NCBI GenBank assembly: GCA_012517325.1
Contig: JAAYVF010000003.1
Span: 1 to 48,045 of the forward strand
Origin: Myxococcales bacterium
GTDB taxonomy: Bacteria; Lernaellota; Lernaellaia; Lernaellales; Lernaellaceae
Reading direction: 5' to 3'
DNA: 48,045 nucleotides
Both the position numbers and the translations under genes were made by a program. Within the stretch, counting starts at the first letter, position 1; each line of letters begins with the position of its first letter. A model generated the notes under the pieces. The model saw only the letters and a list, made by a program, of their open reading frames with translations, had not been told where the DNA came from and searched no databases. Shown piece by piece: positions 1 to 8,204 of this stretch.

Positions 1-85
1 GGGGCAGCTGCCCCTCCAGGACGCAGACCAGCAACCTCATCCGCTGTAACTCCTTGGGAGTCATCGAAATCATGTCCTTCTTCAT
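1..85 (-). CDS. Transposase N-terminus, ISNCY/ISDol1-like (partial, runs off window)
   Basis: Reading the minus strand from an ATG at 85-83 gives about 28 codons that run off the left edge. The peptide contains the stretch MTPKELQRMRLLVCVLEGQL. This resembles the usual N-terminus of ISNCY-family integrase-type transposases (pattern PKELQR-R---VLEG-L), where a helix-turn-helix domain follows directly. The rest of the gene lies outside the window, so the DDE domain cannot be checked. A later in-frame ATG (73-71 or 64-62) could be the true start because no clear ribosome binding site is visible. The tandem repeat at 87-138 fits the terminus of the same element. The family call rests on a short peptide and is moderate. 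Confidence 0.55.
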   Translation of the reverse strand, partial: MKKDMISMTPKELQRMRLLVCVLEGQLP

Positions 86-86
86 G

Positions 87-138
87 GGGGACATAATCGC
101 TAAGCAGTTACAGGGGACAAAGTCGCTAAGCTAATACA
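87..138. repeat. Two 26-bp tandem repeats at an insertion-sequence end
   Basis: Two adjacent 26-bp units (87-112 and 113-138) share the core GGGGACA-(T/A)A(A/G)TCGCTAAGC. Read on the minus strand the outer edge starts TGTATTAGC, a TG-type end followed by two copies of TTAGCGA--TGTCCCC. Multiple short terminal repeats immediately outside a transposase start codon are typical of transposase-binding sites. The element end is therefore placed near 138. The other end and any target duplication lie outside the window. Confidence 0.6.
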
Positions 139-154
139 GCGATTGAACCGCATC

Positions 155-183
155 TTGACAGTCCACACCCCGGCCGACACAAT
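155..183 (+). promoter_or_regulatory. Sigma-70-like promoter for the 212 lipoprotein gene
   Basis: A perfect -35 TTGACA at 155-160 is followed, after a 17-bp spacer, by CACAAT at 178-183 (4 of 6 matches to TATAAT). The predicted start is near 190, about 22 nt before the ATG at 212. The promoter begins only 17 bp beyond the insertion-sequence end. Confidence 0.5.
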
Positions 184-211
184 CCCTCGGTATATTGTTG
201 ACGGAGAATCC

Positions 212-1675
212 ATGGGCCGTTTGTTCAACCTCATCTTTTGTTTATTCGCCATTGCCGTCGCCTTGACCGGCCTCCCAGCCTGTCATGGCGAATCCAAGGG
301 CCCGCCGGACGAAGATACACCGGCCGACGATTCCGTCTCTTTCGACGGTTCCATCTATTTTTCCGGAACCTGGCTCGGTCAGGCCGGCACCTATGAATTG
401 AACCTCGACACCCGCGAAGCCAAATTGCTGTCTTCCGTCGTGGGCGTTTTCATGCAGACCGCCGGCGCGACCGATGCGATCCTGCTGCTCACCGCTCAGA
501 ACGAAGCCGTGATCCTCCGGCCCTCCGACGGCCAGATCATTCCCCTGACCACCACGACCAACGCCTATCTGGCGCCGAACGGCCGCAAATATTTCTATCA
601 CGACCCGGAATCCAATACGCTGTACGAAAGCCACGTCGATGCGACCGGTGGCCGCTCCTTCGCGGCGGACGGCCGCTACGGCGCCCACTCGCCGGACCTG
701 GAGCGCGTCGCCTATCTGAACAACCAGGGGGTCGTGCTGACCGACGCGGACAACACCTCGCCGACCCAGGTGGATTTCACCGGCCTGGTCAAACCCGACG
801 AGACGTTCATCGTGCCGGAAAGCGGCGATTACTTCCCGCGGTGGTCGCCCGACGGCGAACGCGTCGTGGTGTCGGTGATGGTGGCCAACGCGGACGGCAG
901 CTTCAACCGGGGGTTGGCGATCGTGACCGACCGCGCCGGCGTTTTGCAATTTTACCTGGCCAACAGCCCGACCGAACCGGCGTGGTCGGCCGACGGCAAA
1001 TTGCTTTATTACATTTCGGAAAAAACCATCTACGCCTGGGATTTCGACGCGGAGCAGAACCTTTACATCGACGGCGGCAGCAACACCGTCAACAGCAAGA
1101 TCCGCCTGAATCGAAAAGGCAATTACCTGGGCTTCGTGCGCCTGGCCAGTGACGGCCGCACCGGCGCCCAGGTCTACGACCAGGCCGACGGCGCCTCGAC
1201 GATCATCGTGCCGTCCGCCAACAACGGCGCTTCCTCGCTCGATTGGCCGCGCCAGTCTTATTGCACCGCCGGCGGCAATGCCGCCCCCACCCTGACCAAG
1301 GTGGAAGTGCTGGTGGATGGCGTGGTCCAGGAAAATCCGCAAGTGACGCCGCCGAGCGTCGCGGTACTGCGCCTTTACCTGTCGGACGGTGATTGCAACC
1401 TGCGGCACGGCGTCGCCTTGTACCAGACCGGCGACAACATCCGGCGCCCGGTTTCGCTCAACCTTCCCGCCGACGCCGGCTGCAACAACCAGACCACCGA
1501 TCTGCCCGCGCCGGTCCTGGCGCCGGGAACGTACGAGATCAGCCTGACGGTCGAGGATATCTGCGGTTCGGCGAGCGGGCCGGCGACTTTTCCGTTGACC
1601 TATTTGGAAGCCGCGGATGATGATGACGACAACGACGATAACGATAACGACAACGACAACGATACGACGCCGTAG
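212..1675 (+). CDS. Lipoprotein with TolB/PD40-type beta-propeller and Asp/Asn-rich C-terminal tail
   Basis: 487-aa predicted exported lipoprotein. The ATG at 212 is preferred over the upstream in-frame TTG at 143 because ACGGAG sits just before it and because it starts a signal peptide ending in a lipobox-like LPAC (Cys24). The middle has repeats of the WSPDG/WSADG type (FPRWSPDGERVVV, EPAWSADGKLLYY) typical of TolB/PD40 propeller blades. From about residue 350 a separate Cys-containing Ig-like domain follows. The protein ends in a run of about 16 Asp/Asn residues. No enzyme motif is seen, so a binding or scaffold role at the envelope is inferred. It stands alone behind its own promoter, next to an IS end. 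Confidence 0.75.
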   Translation: MGRLFNLIFCLFAIAVALTGLPACHGESKGPPDEDTPADDSVSFDGSIYFSGTWLGQAGTYELNLDTREAKLLSSVVGVFMQTAGATDAILLLTAQNEAVILRPSDGQIIPLTTTTNAYLAPNGRKYFYHDPESNTLYESHVDATGGRSFAADGRYGAHSPDLERVAYLNNQGVVLTDADNTSPTQVDFTGLVKPDETFIVPESGDYFPRWSPDGERVVVSVMVANADGSFNRGLAIVTDRAGVLQFYLANSPTEPAWSADGKLLYYISEKTIYAWDFDAEQNLYIDGGSNTVNSKIRLNRKGNYLGFVRLASDGRTGAQVYDQADGASTIIVPSANNGASSLDWPRQSYCTAGGNAAPTLTKVEVLVDGVVQENPQVTPPSVAVLRLYLSDGDCNLRHGVALYQTGDNIRRPVSLNLPADAGCNNQTTDLPAPVLAPGTYEISLTVEDICGSASGPATFPLTYLEAADDDDDNDDNDNDNDNDTTP

Positions 1676-1775
1676 GGCGACGCGATTTTCACATTAAAAT
1701 TTTGCAGCCTTTTCATCGGGTCAAAACAGTGAAATATTGGCCATTATTCAAGTTCATGACGTGTCGGAGTTTAAT

Positions 1776-4679
1776 ATGACCGAGCTGAACGAAAAACGGA
1801 CGAATTATCGCAAGGCCAAGCTGGCGAAGCAGGATTTGACCAACCTGGATTTGCGCCAGGCCGACCTGACCGGCGCCAATTTGCGCAAAGCCAAGCTGGC
1901 CGGGATGAATCTGGAAAACGCCATTTTGGAAAAAGCGGATTTGCTGGACGCCGACCTGAACGGGACGACTCTCTTGCGGACCAATCTGCGCGGTTCGTCC
2001 ATTCGCGGCACGTGGGTGAAAGTCCAGGCCGATTGCGCGGATTTTTCCGGCGTCCTGGCGCAAAAATGGCAGTTGGTCGACTGTCGCTTCTCGCACGTCA
2101 ATTTTTCGCAACTCAACACCCGGCGGGTGGAATTTAAAAACTGCACTTTCGAGGCCTGCGACTTCACCCGCGCCAACGCCCCCGACGCCGTGCTGACCAA
2201 TTGCCGGCTGATCGATTGCACCATCGATCAGGCCGATTTTTCCTGTCTGGTGATCAACCAAACCGAGTTTCAACACGTCAGCCTCAAACAGGCCGATTTT
2301 TCGGGAATGATCGCCGAGCAGAGCGCCTTCCGCGATTGCGACCTGACGCGCGCCCTGTTCATCGCCAGCGAAGTGAAGCAGTTCACGCTGGAAAACAATC
2401 CCTACACCAAGGCCGATTTCCGCCACGTCAATGGGCTGACCGAGGACCAGCAGGCAAAGATCCTCGCCGCCGGCGGCCGCATCAGCAAACGCCGTCTGCG
2501 GAAGTGGATCAAATCGATTTGGCAAACTCCGAAAGGCAAGGCCGCCATCATCGCGGTTTTCGCGTTGATCGTCTTCTTTTACTACAACGCCACGAACAAC
2601 CCTTCTTCCTGGCGCGAAGAAAAATTAATCCGTCACGCCAACGAGGCGAGCGGCAAAGGCGATTACGACCAAGCGCTGAAGTATTACAAAATTCTGCTGA
2701 TGCGACAGAAAAAGGATGAAAACGATCAGGCGGTTTTCCGCACGCAAATCGATATCGCGCATCTTGACGCGGCAAAGAAGGATTTCACCAACGCGTTCGC
2801 CTCGCTCCGCGAGGCTTTGACCGTGCCCAACATCGGGGAGATGGAACGCCGCAACGCGATGCTGGAAATTCTGCAGCTCTACCTGGCCAAACAGGACATG
2901 GCGGGATTTTTTGCCGAGTTGGAAAAAATGATGGCCGCCCAAACCGTTTCCGATCAAATGTTCGAATTATTAAACCAGGTCATCGGCCTCACCAAGGATC
3001 CGCAACAGTTGCAATCCATCTTGGCGTTGTTGGATAAACACGGCAGTACCGCCGCCCCGGCCGACAAATTCCAATTCCTTTTCTATCGGGCATTGACCCT
3101 CCACGAAATGCGGCAAGATACGGAGGCGGAAAACCTCCTGCTGGCGTTGGAACAGGAGCCCGCGATTCCGCCGCTTCTGCTACGGCGTTCAATGATGACG
3201 CGCGCCAATATTAAAGAACTCAGCCAACAGATTGACGACGCCCGCGCCATTTACGCCCGCCTGCGCGAGCTTTTTCCGGACGCCGTGCAGGAAAACGATT
3301 ACGCTAAAATCAACGAAGCCAACCTGCTGGCCTCGCAAGGAAAATTTGCCGAAGCCGAAAAATTGTATCAGGAAATCATCAGCCATACCGTCTCTCCCGA
3401 AATCGAGAATTCCACGAAAATGAGCCTGGCGATCGTTTACAGCAACCTGCGGAAATTCGATCAGGCCCACGGGCTCATCGACGAAGCGCTCAAATACTTC
3501 AAATCGGACCAACCGCAATATCAGGAAGCGCGCATCCGGCAGGCGACGATTTACGCCGATGAAGGCAAGAACGACAAAGCCATTTCCTTGCTTCAGGAAT
3601 TCCTGCTTTGGACGACCAATAAAAACTACGCCGCCTGGGCCAAAAGAGAGTTGAGCAATATTTACCGCCGACTCGGCCGGTACGAAGACGCCTACGCTCT
3701 GTTGCGCGAAATCGCCGACAACCCCAACGCCCCGGAAACCAAGGTCGCCTTGCTGGAAGAATACGCGACCATGTTGATCGAAGGCAACGAAGTGGACCGC
3801 GCCACCAACGCCATTACCCAGGCTTTGACGATCGCGACCGGCGATCAGCAAATCAATCTGAAACGGCGGCTGTACGAATTGCAAAAACAAAGCGGCAAAA
3901 TCGCCGAGGCGACGATCACCTTGAACGAGTTGACCGCGTTGCCGCCGCCGGATAAGGAACTTCACCTTTGGGCGTTGCTGGAGCAATCGAATCTGGAACG
4001 AATCAACAACAATCTGCCCAAAGCCAACAAATGGTTGCAGGAGATTCTCGCGATCAACTGGGCGCCGGGACAGACTCCCCTGAATTTCGCGATGACGACC
4101 AGAGCGCAGGACCCGGAAGGGATCAACCTGGCCAACAAGCTCTACGAAAAAATCATCGCGCTCGAGCCGGAAAAAAGTTATCTCGGCGGAACCGCCCGCC
4201 TGGTCCTCGCCGAACGCCTGGCCGACGAGGCGATCGCCAGAAAAACCGCGCCGAGTTCCCGCCTGGAGGAACTGTTGTCGGGGGTGATTCAGGCCAACAC
4301 CGACATCAACCTCGTCATCCAAGCCTACGATTTGCTGGCCAGGCCTTATCTGGCCAATGGTGACTATTCCCGCGCCCTGCAGTGGTACCAGAAAATGGAA
4401 CAGAACCGGTCCAACGACCGCCTGGCCATCGTCGCGAAATTGGGCCAGGCCACCGTCTACGCGGCGCAGCAACAGACGGACAAGGCGCTGGATCTGCTGG
4501 CCACCGCCCAAGCGACCTGTATCGATGCGATGGACTGCTGCCGCATCGGCACCGAGCAACTGCGCATTTTGAAAAAAGCCCGGAAAACCGACGAAATCAA
4601 AAAAATGAACGACTTCCTTCGCAACAAATATTTCGATTGCTGGGCTTCGCAGAATCAGGATCTGGTGGTCAATCCCTAG
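1776..4679 (+). CDS. Pentapeptide-repeat / transmembrane / TPR protein
   Basis: 967-aa protein of unknown function. The ATG at 1776 has GGAG about 6 nt upstream, better than the TTG at 1737. Residues about 10-215 are pentapeptide repeats (A(D/N)LXX units such as ADLTGANLRKAKLAGMNL) expected to form a right-handed quadrilateral helix. A basic patch (KRRLRK) precedes one membrane span at about 255-271 (AAIIAVFALIVFFYY). The remaining roughly 690 residues are TPR-like helical repeats (for example GDYDQALKYYKILL and GKFAEAEKLYQEII). The positive-inside rule places the pentapeptide helix in the cytoplasm and the TPR solenoid outside, suggesting a trans-membrane scaffold. There is no catalytic signature. 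It is followed by a hairpin-rich terminator region shared with the convergent gene. Confidence 0.8.
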   Translation: MTELNEKRTNYRKAKLAKQDLTNLDLRQADLTGANLRKAKLAGMNLENAILEKADLLDADLNGTTLLRTNLRGSSIRGTWVKVQADCADFSGVLAQKWQLVDCRFSHVNFSQLNTRRVEFKNCTFEACDFTRANAPDAVLTNCRLIDCTIDQADFSCLVINQTEFQHVSLKQADFSGMIAEQSAFRDCDLTRALFIASEVKQFTLENNPYTKADFRHVNGLTEDQQAKILAAGGRISKRRLRKWIKSIWQTPKGKAAIIAVFALIVFFYYNATNNPSSWREEKLIRHANEASGKGDYDQALKYYKILLMRQKKDENDQAVFRTQIDIAHLDAAKKDFTNAFASLREALTVPNIGEMERRNAMLEILQLYLAKQDMAGFFAELEKMMAAQTVSDQMFELLNQVIGLTKDPQQLQSILALLDKHGSTAAPADKFQFLFYRALTLHEMRQDTEAENLLLALEQEPAIPPLLLRRSMMTRANIKELSQQIDDARAIYARLRELFPDAVQENDYAKINEANLLASQGKFAEAEKLYQEIISHTVSPEIENSTKMSLAIVYSNLRKFDQAHGLIDEALKYFKSDQPQYQEARIRQATIYADEGKNDKAISLLQEFLLWTTNKNYAAWAKRELSNIYRRLGRYEDAYALLREIADNPNAPETKVALLEEYATMLIEGNEVDRATNAITQALTIATGDQQINLKRRLYELQKQSGKIAEATITLNELTALPPPDKELHLWALLEQSNLERINNNLPKANKWLQEILAINWAPGQTPLNFAMTTRAQDPEGINLANKLYEKIIALEPEKSYLGGTARLVLAERLADEAIARKTAPSSRLEELLSGVIQANTDINLVIQAYDLLARPYLANGDYSRALQWYQKMEQNRSNDRLAIVAKLGQATVYAAQQQTDKALDLLATAQATCIDAMDCCRIGTEQLRILKKARKTDEIKKMNDFLRNKYFDCWASQNQDLVVNP

Positions 4680-4681
4680 CA

Positions 4682-4804
4682 GGCTGTTGAAAAAAGCCGT
4701 CCTGGCCTTTTTCAACCGCGCTCAACAAAAAGCGTGGTTTTTATTTCGCTTCATTTTCGGCAACTTCGGAAGTTGCCGAAAATGGCGATCCATCCATGGA
4801 TCGC
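4682..4804. repeat. Hairpin-rich intergenic element (REP/MITE-like)
   Basis: Between two convergent genes lie successive inverted repeats: 4686-4694 with 4708-4716 (GTTGAAAAA/TTTTTCAAC), a perfect 15-bp stem with a 3-nt loop at 4752-4784 (CATTTTCGGCAACTT and its complement), and a 9-bp stem at 4785-4804 (GCGATCCAT). The first arm TGTTGAAAAA also recurs inverted near the end of the region (TTTTTCAACA, 4815-4824), giving the whole 4682-4830 block inverted termini like a MITE or REP array. No coding frame is evident. Confidence 0.55.
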
Positions 4805-4806
4805 AC

Positions 4807-4830
4807 GCCGGGTGTTTTTCAACACCCGGC
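4807..4830. terminator. Hairpin terminator between convergent genes
   Basis: A 10-bp perfect stem (GCCGGGTGTT at 4807-4816 with AACACCCGGC at 4821-4830) encloses a TTTC loop directly after the 3' end of the minus-strand GT-C gene. There is no long T tail on either strand. It probably acts for both converging transcripts. Confidence 0.5.
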
Positions 4831-4837
4831 TAGCCGG

Positions 4838-6601
4838 CTATTGTTTGGCCGGACGAACCTCGGCCATCGCCAGATGACCCGCCACGAATTGCCGTAGCGC
4901 CGCCGCGCTGTCGGGAGGCACCAGGGCGCCGACGTCGATGCGGCTCGCTTCCGCGCAGAGCGGATGATCGGGGTGGCCGGCCCAGATGTTGCCCGTGCAT
5001 CCGCCGAGGATCAACCAGGGCTGCAAGCCGGACGGCGCCCGGCGAACCAAGGCATCCAATTCCTCGACCGGCAGTTGCCGCCCTTCGTAAAGCCCGACGC
5101 CGATGCCGAACCAGCAGTAAGGCAGCAAGGGATCGGGTTGTGCCGCGCATTTGTCGACAGCGATATTCAACTGCCGCGCATGGTCCAAGCCATATTTGAT
5201 CCCGGCCCCGAAAACAAAGCTCTGCAACGCCGGCCCGGACAGCCGCCTTTCGATCTGCTGAATCCGTTCGTGCTCGGCGCCCCATTTGATGCCGATTTCC
5301 ATGTAAATCACGTCGCGATCGTAGGCATTGCTCTTCAATCGCTCGGCCTGCGGACGGACTGGGGTCAACAAGCCGGCATAGGCGACCGCGCCCAGACCGA
5401 GCAAGCCGACGAGCGCCGCCAGGGCGGGATAGCGCCAGCGTCCGGGCCACGCCGCGCCGACCGCCAGGCCGCCGGCCAACAGCAGCATGGGATAAAGAAT
5501 GAAAATATGCGCGTGGCTCTCCGGATCCAACAGGCCCCATTCCGGGGCCAATAAACCGTAATCGCTGAAACTGAAAACCACCGAGTAAAGCAGGACGAAA
5601 CCGATGGGGAACATCGCCCCGAACGCCGCATCCGCTTCGACCCGCCTGGAACCGGGCAGCAGAGCCCGGCCCATTTCGGCTAGCTTGCGCCTATAAAAGG
5701 CGATCGACATCCCGAACAGGAACAGAGCGAGAATCAGATATCCGTAAGACAAAAACTGGATCGCCGGAACGGAAAAACCGTGAAAATGAAGCCCGGAGGC
5801 CAGGTCGTTGGTCCACAAATGCCAAAGCCGGCCGAAGCCCGACGCCAACCGCCGCCCCAGGCCGGTGGACTTGCCGACGGCGTCGGTCAACCGCCCCAGG
5901 CCGCGCCAGTCGTGGGTGAGGTTGTACAAAAACCAGGGTAAAAGCCCGACGAGCGCCCCCGCCAACACCGCCATTCCATGACGGAACCCCGCCCCGGCGG
6001 GCCGCGCCAGCCACCACAAAACGAGCAGCCAGAGAACCGTGACGGCGAAACCGTAATGGATCCACACGCCGAGGCCGAAAAACACCCCGTGCAGGAGGTA
6101 ATCGCGGATGGTCTGACGCGGAGCCGCGAGCTGCCGGAAAACCAGCAGAAACGCCGCCAATGACAGCATGGCGTTTTCCGCGTAGTTGCCCCACGGCAGC
6201 AGGCCGATCTGCAACACGGCGGCCGGCGGCAGCAGAAACAGCGCTCCCGTCGCCAGTCCGCCGGGCCATCCCGTCCGCCGCCAGGCGAACCAGGAGGCGA
6301 ACAGCGCCATCAATACCGTCGTGGTCAGCGCCACGCCCTTCAGCGCCAGGTAGGTTTTTCCGAACAGCAGGAAATACGGAATCGTCAGCAAGCCGAACAA
6401 CAGGGTGCCGCCCTCGTAATCGCCCGGTTGATATTCAAGCAGGGGCAATTCGGGCCCGGCCATGATCAGCGCGGCGATCGAGCCGGTTTTGTATTCCTCT
6501 TCGTCGTAAACGTACTCACTGTAGTAGAGCAGCGGCAGGCGGTCGGCCAGCACGGCCAAGACCAGCAACAAAGCCAGCAGCAGCCCGATCCGGCGATTCA
6601 T
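4838..6601 (-). CDS. GT-C fold membrane glycosyltransferase-like protein (PMT/ArnT-like)
   Basis: 587-aa polytopic membrane protein. The start at 6601 (MNRRIGLLLA) is chosen because its ATGA overlaps the stop of the upstream lipoprotein gene, implying translational coupling. A first membrane helix (about 5-25) is followed by an acidic loop with D33EEE36, the position and type of the catalytic Asp/Glu loop in GT39/GT83-like GT-C transferases that use polyprenyl-phosphate sugars. About ten further hydrophobic helices follow. The last 150 residues form a mostly soluble, presumably periplasmic domain with several Cys. The family is called from topology and the acidic loop, not from a full motif set, and donor and acceptor are unknown. 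Coupling to a surface lipoprotein suggests a cell-envelope role. Confidence 0.65.
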   Translation of the reverse strand: MNRRIGLLLALLLVLAVLADRLPLLYYSEYVYDEEEYKTGSIAALIMAGPELPLLEYQPGDYEGGTLLFGLLTIPYFLLFGKTYLALKGVALTTTVLMALFASWFAWRRTGWPGGLATGALFLLPPAAVLQIGLLPWGNYAENAMLSLAAFLLVFRQLAAPRQTIRDYLLHGVFFGLGVWIHYGFAVTVLWLLVLWWLARPAGAGFRHGMAVLAGALVGLLPWFLYNLTHDWRGLGRLTDAVGKSTGLGRRLASGFGRLWHLWTNDLASGLHFHGFSVPAIQFLSYGYLILALFLFGMSIAFYRRKLAEMGRALLPGSRRVEADAAFGAMFPIGFVLLYSVVFSFSDYGLLAPEWGLLDPESHAHIFILYPMLLLAGGLAVGAAWPGRWRYPALAALVGLLGLGAVAYAGLLTPVRPQAERLKSNAYDRDVIYMEIGIKWGAEHERIQQIERRLSGPALQSFVFGAGIKYGLDHARQLNIAVDKCAAQPDPLLPYCWFGIGVGLYEGRQLPVEELDALVRRAPSGLQPWLILGGCTGNIWAGHPDHPLCAEASRIDVGALVPPDSAAALRQFVAGHLAMAEVRPAKQ

Positions 6602-8100
6602 GGCAACGGCACCACTTGCCCGCCGATCGAGCCGGATTCGAAAACGATCGTCCCTTGCCGGTTGCCGGCGCAATCGCCGCCGATCACCCGGCCGTAATCG
6701 GAACCTTCAATGAAGGAAATGCCGCGGAAATTGCCCGTCGCTTTCGCCCGCACCGCCAGGCAATCGTCGCTGTCGTACAAAAACAAGAACCCGTCGACGC
6801 CGTTGTCGATCGCGGTCGAATCGAGCACGACCGTCCGCGGGCTGGAACGGACGCTGACGCCTTGAAAACGGCAGCGTTCGGCGCGGCAGCCAGAAATCAA
6901 TCCGGCAGGCGAGTAATAGAAAAAGAAACCGTGCCGATCGCAAAATTCCGCTCGGCAATCGAGAAACGAAACGCGCCGGGCGCCTTCGGCATCGAATCCC
7001 GAGTCGGGAGCGAAGCGAACGTCGATCCCCTGGATCCAAACGTCGTGCGCCCCGTTCACGACCAACGCGTCCTCGGCATAAGCCAGCTCAACGGTCTTGG
7101 GCAAAGAGGCCGGGCCGAGATCCAAAACCACTTCCTTTTTCTCGGCGTCCCACCAACAAGTGTTTGGTTTCAGTTCACCCGGATTCGCGACCGCGGCGAG
7201 GATCTCGACTTGATCCGGGGCCGCCGGCAGAAAAGCGCCGAACACCTGCCGTTCGGCCTTCGCCCGCCAGCGGCTGTCAGCCTGTTTTTGCCAAGCCGCC
7301 GCGGTGATCGCAGTGGTCGGTGATAGAACCGGCCGCGGCCGACCGGGCCAGGCCAGGAGGCGGGTCGGCCGGCGCGGATCGCCGGAAAGAGCGGCGGGGA
7401 TCGCGACCGCTTCGCGGATCGGCTCGTCCTTCACTCCGGCCAACCACAAAGTTCCGCCCGGCGAAAGCGCCGTCAACCCACGTTGGATGGTCCGAAACGG
7501 TTTCTGTGCCGAGCCGTCGCCCTCGTCGGCTCCGGCGGTCGGATCGACGTATACCGCCGTCGCGGGCTGCTTTTCCTCGAAAACCGCCTCGCGCGGCGCG
7601 GTGATTTTCCACGATTCGTCGAGCCGCCCGGCCTCCGCCAGGGCGCGGGCGACCGCCAGCGAAACTCGCTCGTCGTTCTGGTCGGCCATTTCGACGAGCG
7701 CCGGCGCGACCCGGCCGTCGAGATGCGTCGCCAGCGCTTCCACGACCGCCAACCGGACCTCGACCGACGGATCCTCGCGCGCCGCGAGCAGGGCTTCAGC
7801 GGCCGTCGGCCCACCGATCCGGCCCAGCGCATAGGCGGCGATTTCCCGCACCCGCGGATCGCGATCGTTTTGCAAATGGCGGATCAGCGACTCGCGCGCC
7901 GCTTCCACGCGGTGCACCCCCAGCTTGAGGGCCGCCAGGCGGCGCTCGACATCGCGATCGTCGTCGGGGTAATCCAAGGTCGCCAACCAGGCGCCGCTTT
8001 CCTTCGGCGGGGCCGGCCGCGCCGCCGGTCCGCCGGGCGAGCCGGACGAGCAAGCCAGCAGTATCCCGGCCAGAAACAAAATCAAGAGATTGCGTTGCAT
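6598..8100 (-). CDS. Lipoprotein with HEAT repeats and right-handed beta-helix domain
   Basis: 500-aa lipoprotein. The ATG at 8100 begins a signal peptide with lipobox LLAC (Cys17); upstream in-frame extension is only the antisense of a neighbouring Asp-rich tract. Residues about 45-150 are HEAT-like helical repeats (for example DRDPRVREIAAYALGRIGG and DPSVEVRLAVVEALATHL). Residues from about 175 match the entry of secreted parallel beta-helix proteins (YVDPTAGADEGDGSAQKPFRTIQ), followed by repetitive short strands to the C-terminus. Such beta-helices bind or cleave polysaccharides, but no catalytic set is identifiable. The stop overlaps the start of the downstream GT-C gene by ATGA, so the two are co-expressed; a joint role in surface polysaccharide is inferred. 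Confidence 0.75.
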   Translation of the reverse strand: MQRNLLILFLAGILLACSSGSPGGPAARPAPPKESGAWLATLDYPDDDRDVERRLAALKLGVHRVEAARESLIRHLQNDRDPRVREIAAYALGRIGGPTAAEALLAAREDPSVEVRLAVVEALATHLDGRVAPALVEMADQNDERVSLAVARALAEAGRLDESWKITAPREAVFEEKQPATAVYVDPTAGADEGDGSAQKPFRTIQRGLTALSPGGTLWLAGVKDEPIREAVAIPAALSGDPRRPTRLLAWPGRPRPVLSPTTAITAAAWQKQADSRWRAKAERQVFGAFLPAAPDQVEILAAVANPGELKPNTCWWDAEKKEVVLDLGPASLPKTVELAYAEDALVVNGAHDVWIQGIDVRFAPDSGFDAEGARRVSFLDCRAEFCDRHGFFFYYSPAGLISGCRAERCRFQGVSVRSSPRTVVLDSTAIDNGVDGFLFLYDSDDCLAVRAKATGNFRGISFIEGSDYGRVIGGDCAGNRQGTIVFESGSIGGQVVPLP

Positions 8101-8142
8101 CGGGGCAGTGTAGCATCGTCGGCGGCAAAACCAAAACCCAAC

Positions 8143-8172
8143 TTGACAGGATCGGGCGGCCCCTCGTACGCT
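8143..8172 (+). promoter_or_regulatory. Probable sigma-70 promoter for the 8205 lipoprotein-rsmI unit
   Basis: Perfect TTGACA at 8143-8148, an 18-bp spacer, then TACGCT at 8167-8172 (3 of 6 matches to TATAAT). It lies in the 104-bp divergent gap between the minus-strand HEAT lipoprotein and the plus-strand lipoprotein. A strong ribosome binding site (AAGGAAGGAG) follows at about 8190-8199. Confidence 0.45.
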
Positions 8173-8204
8173 CTGGAGTGGTTTTTTAAGGAAGGAGACC
8201 CCCC

